Source: Inia geoffrensis (Eukaryota > Chordata > Mammalia > Artiodactyla > Iniidae). From it: a stretch of DNA of 64,000 nt. The notes beneath the pieces are model-generated. The model had not been told where the DNA came from and searched no databases. It worked only from the letters and a program-made list of their open reading frames with translations. Made by a program: the position numbers and the translations under genes. The DNA is taken from the NCBI GenBank assembly GCA_036417435.1, contig CM070899.1, positions 147,574,237 through 147,638,236 on the forward strand, given 5' to 3'. This document shows positions 60,793 to 64,000 of the stretch, piece after piece (position 1 is the stretch's first letter; each line of letters begins with the position of its first letter).

Positions 60793-61040
60793 TTTTTTTT
60801 TTTCATTCCCCTCTCTTTATTGCTCTCTGCCCTTTTTTTTTTTTTTTTTGCAATACGCGGGCCTCTCACCGTTGTGGCCTCTCCCGTTGCGGAGCACAGG
60901 CTCCGGACGCGCAGGCTCAGCGGCCATGGCTCACGGGCCCAGCCGCTCCGCGGCATGTGGGATCTTCCCAGACCGGGGAACGAACCCGTGCCCCCTGCAT
61001 CAGCAGGCGGACTCTCAACCACTGCGCCACCAGGGAAGCC
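60793..61040 (-). repeat. CHR-type SINE with an extra 3' segment and second A-tail
   Basis: The SINE body (about 60850-61040) is a normal reverse short CHR copy with its A-tail at 60833-60849. Beyond that tail lie about 29 bases of other sequence (60804-60832, containing AATAAA on the minus strand) and a second A-run. Only after that comes the duplication cagttgaatagtttt (60778-60792), which recurs exactly at 61041-61055. The extra segment was therefore inserted together with the SINE. Confidence 0.9.
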
Positions 61041-61119
61041 CAGTTGAATAGTTTTGCTTATACCCAATCACGTAGTCTACTCTTACAGAGTTTTTACGTA
61101 ATATATCATTTTGTCCTTA

Positions 61120-61215
61120 TAGTTCCCTTGTGAGTTGAGGAAGAGTGTAATTACGATGCCCATTTTATAATGATGAAACTGAGGTTCAGTGCCAATGCCA
61201 TATGATCTTCTTCTT
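61120..61215 (-). repeat. MIR SINE fragment
   Basis: 'gatgcccattttataatgat' and 'gaaactgaggttcagtgcc' follow the reverse MIR consensus. Confidence 0.55.
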
Positions 61216-61574
61216 GAAGTCAGACTGCTACGTGCAGAGAAGTGGAGTGTCTTTTCAAGTAGGAAAATAGCTTTTGCAGAGACAGGGAGACCTGGAAATG
61301 ATGCTGTGAACATCTCAGGGTGCCAGGACTACAGGATGGTAGATTGATTATAGGGTCAGACCATAAGGTGGGAAAGGTAATTTGGGTTGAGTGGTAAAGA
61401 ACCTTATTTTTCATGTTACTTTCTCCTGAAGGCAGTGACGAGCGAACAGGATGTTATTAAAAGCAGAGAAATGACAACATCAGATTTGTTTTGGAGGAAG
61501 ATTTTATGGCAGTAATGTGGGGGAAGTCTGGAGTGAGAACATGGTGACATGTTGCCCAGCACAGAGGAGTTCTT
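61216..61574. other. AGBL1 intron
   Basis: Nothing recognisable. Confidence 0.45.
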
Positions 61575-61780
61575 AAGTGCTTAGACCCTAGATTCAGACT
61601 CACTGGGGTTCTAATCTTGACCCTGCCATTTAGTAGCTTCATGACCTTGGAAAAGATGCTTCAATACTCCACGCCTAGGTCTCCCCATTTATAAATTGCA
61701 GATAACAATAGTACCTTCTTCATGTGGCAATCTGAAGCTTGTAGAGGACTTAGAACAGTGCCTGGCACATAGCCGATTCA
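61575..61780 (+). repeat. MIR SINE
   Basis: 'agattcagactcactggggt', 'tcttgaccctgccatttagt' and 'agaacagtgcctggcacata' follow the MIR consensus. Confidence 0.8.
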
Positions 61781-61782
61781 CT

Positions 61783-61857
61783 TTGTTATACAGCAGAAAC
61801 TAACACAACACTGTAAAGCAATTATACTCCAATAAAGCTGTTAAAAAAAAAAAAAAA
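61783..61857 (+). repeat. Severely 5'-truncated L1
   Basis: 'gttatacagcagaaactaac' through 'attatactccaataaagctg' and a poly-A is the last ~60 bases of an L1, the reverse complement of the left ends of both full-length copies. It landed at the end of a MIR. Confidence 0.85.
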
Positions 61858-62399
61858 GAAATGATAACAACTGTTAGTCCCCTATCTGGATGATGAGGTT
61901 CCCAAGGAAGGTAAGTCTATGGAAATGGGAGGGGAGGGTCTAAATATAGGTGACATGTCTAAGTTACAAGTGAGAGGTCTTGGCGATTGATTGGGAGTAC
62001 GGATAAAGGGAAAGGAGTTGAAGTATTTCTCCTTTAGGTGATGGTTGCACGGTTTAATGCCAACAGAAGAATATATGAGAGAGTAACACTGTGGTGGACG
62101 GATACTGAGTTCAGTTTCGGGAATGTTCATTTCCAGAGGCCTGCAAATTATATAAGAACTCAGGCTAAACATAATTATAAAGCCAATATTCTATAAAATA
62201 TAATCTATTTCAGAGGGAAATAAAACAAAGTTTTCATTACCTGAATAATTTTCTCAATTAACAAGGATACTAAAAATTGACTATATGTGGTTACTGTAGC
62301 AGAAACATATATTTCATCAGAATCAATGCCAAACATTCTGTCCTATAAATATGTTCATGAGATATAACAATTTATATCTTTTTAAGGGAATTAACTGTT

Positions 62400-62600
62400 T
62401 ACAGAGTGTTTACATGTGATTAACTGTTCCACACAACAACTCTGAGGTAAAGAAAAAAAAAAAGAATTACATTTATGGTGTCCAATTTTCGATGATAAAA
62501 TTGAGGCCCTAAAAATTCCTATGGTTAGTAAGAGTAAAGCTCAGATTTATCCCCAAACTCTCTGAATCGTAAGCCTCATAATCCTAACCCCCAAATTCTA
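62400..62600 (-). repeat. MIR-like fragment
   Basis: 'acaacaactctgaggtaaag' and 'cgatgataaaattgaggccc' resemble reverse MIR. Diverged. Confidence 0.5.
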
Positions 62601-62784
62601 TGACCTCTTTCCGCTGTGTAGTAATGAGAGAAAATCCTTTATCTTCGAGATGCAATTCCCTATGTGTAAAAATATTTTTTTATGCTACAAGTAATATGCT
62701 CTAGGCTTCTCCAATGTGTGAGTACACGTGGTCATGTTAATATTAATAACCCTTGTAATTTTAGTAAAATCTAAATCTTACTGC

Positions 62785-63212
62785 CTCTGCAAGACACTGC
62801 ATGCCCCTCTGTTTTGTATCTTACCCCTTTACCACTTTGTACCTTCAGCCACACTAATCTTCTTTCTATTCCTTGAACATAGCAACTTAATTATATCCCT
62901 TGGGCCTCTGCATTTGCTGTTCCCTCGAGTGGAATACTTTTCTTCCATAACTTGGCATGGTTGATTTCTTCTTGTCGTATGTTATCCTAGCTCAGATTGA
63001 GGAAGCCTTCCCGGGTCACCATATGTAATGTTCCCTCACTCAGAACCTCATTATCACATACCTTGTTCTATTTTCTTCATAGCCCTTATTACTGGGCTCC
63101 ATGAGGGCACAGATTATATGCTGTCTTTTTTCACTTTTGTATCTCTGGGAACTAACAGTTCCTGCACAAAACTGGTGCACACTCAATATTTATTGAGCAA
63201 ATGAATGAAAAA
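62785..63212 (+). repeat. L2 3'-end fragment
   Basis: 'tcttcatagcccttattact', 'gctccatgagggcacagatt' and 'tcaatatttattgagcaaat' follow the L2 3' end in order over about 430 bases. Confidence 0.8.
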
Positions 63213-63490
63213 TTTGCACCTATTTTTCTACTCACAGTTCAGGGCCTTTAAACCTCTCTTGAAAAGTTACTTCTTTCCTAGGTATTTCTTGGGGTACCCA
63301 CGGGTAGCCTCAATTGTACTCATAAAGTAGCCATTGGTTACAGTCACCCTTATGAGCCCGTCCATTCTTCCCTGATGCTTAGGCTTCTTTTGGTGGTTGT
63401 CTGCTGTCCTTGCAGCCACCAAAAGGACTCTTGCTACTGCCATTGCTGGGTTTTCAGAGAGTTGCTGGATTTCATGTAAAGATGGGGGGG

Positions 63491-63710
63491 TGGGGGCTTC
63501 CCTGGTGGCACAGTGGTTGAGAGTCCGCCTGCCAATGCAGGGGACATGGGTTCGTGTCCCGGTCCGGGAGGATCCCACATGCCGCAGAGTGGCTGGGCCT
63601 GTGAGCCGTGGCCTCTGAGTCTGCGCGTCCGGAGCCTGTGCTCCGCAACAGGAGAGGCCACAGCAGTGAGAGGCCCGTGTACCACTAAAAAAAAAAAAAA
63701 AAAAAAAAAA
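63491..63710 (+). repeat. CHR-type SINE, short subtype
   Basis: A forward copy with a ~25-base A-tail. It is followed by 'gatggggtggtgggtgg', resembling 'gatgggggggtggg' before it (63481-63494), which is probably the target duplication. Confidence 0.9.
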
Positions 63711-64000
63711 GATGGGGTGGTGGGTGGATTAGCATTCTCCAAAACTCTGTACCACACATCAGTGTTGCTTGGCACCAAAGCTCCCTAAGTTTCCTATGAA
63801 AGAAACTCCTTCTTCACAGCCTGGGCAGGGACCAGATGACAACCCATGTCTCCATTATTCATGTTTTTCTCTCTCGGAGTCCCTGCAACTAAGACATGAA
63901 AACCTAACCCAAACTCCTCACTTGTCTTCTAGCCTCAGATGCAAAGGCTTCTCTACCTACCAACACATGCTCTCAAGTGTGGGTCACCACCACTGCCAGT
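63711..64000. other. AGBL1 intron at the window edge
   Basis: Nothing recognisable. Confidence 0.45.

Overview
The window is nuclear DNA from a placental mammal, most probably a whale or dolphin. At least eight copies of a ~205-bp tRNA-derived SINE (head 'ggcttccctggtggcgcag', B-box 'ggttcgtgcccc', A-tail) and four copies of a related ~320-360-bp SINE are scattered through it. Both are CHR-type SINEs known from cetaceans and their closest relatives. Two full-length L1 elements of artiodactyl/cetacean type are also present. The species call is an inference from repeat content. There is no operon-like structure, CRISPR or prokaryotic gene.

The only functional gene I can support is the middle part of AGBL1 (ATP/GTP binding protein-like 1, cytosolic carboxypeptidase CCP4) on the + strand. 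Ten coding exons (10147-10312, 11277-11344, 17123-17239, 18290-18870, 20618-20701, 20937-21023, 23244-23392, 24666-24753, 34390-34534, 46395-46548) join in frame into 1,639 coding bases (546 codons plus one base). All have AG/GT borders and none has a frameshift or stop. They encode the end of the N-terminal helical-repeat region, an acidic stretch, a long variable linker and nearly all of the beta-sandwich N-domain that precedes the zinc peptidase domain. The exons with the zinc ligands, and those with the start codon, lie outside the window. Everything from 46549 to 64000 appears to be one intron, or part of it.

Layout. 1-10146: intron with an old L1 piece, a MIR and a full-length antisense L1 (1726-9061) flanked by an exact 12-bp target duplication. 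10147-24753: the exon-rich part, with CHR SINEs, MIR, L2, hAT-type and MaLR repeats between exons. 24754-34389: a 9.6-kb intron with a duplicated ~115-bp module, a CHR SINE, MIR copies and an antisense CAPNS1 processed pseudogene. 34535-46394: an 11.9-kb intron with a hAT element carrying a perfect 8-bp duplication, an old L1 remnant, a CCTT tract and two opposed MLT1-type LTRs. 46549-64000: intron with a second full-length antisense L1 (47215-54280), a probable solo LTR, tRNA-type SINEs, a SINE with an extra 3' segment, an L2 tail and dinucleotide repeats.

The points most worth a second look are evidence that an L1 and a SINE each carried extra 3' sequence with them; inverted SINE pairs that bracket AGBL1 exons; three tandem splice donors after exon 20937-21023; and the unexplained duplicated module at 26.4/27.7 kb. 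I found no convincing previously undescribed biological system.
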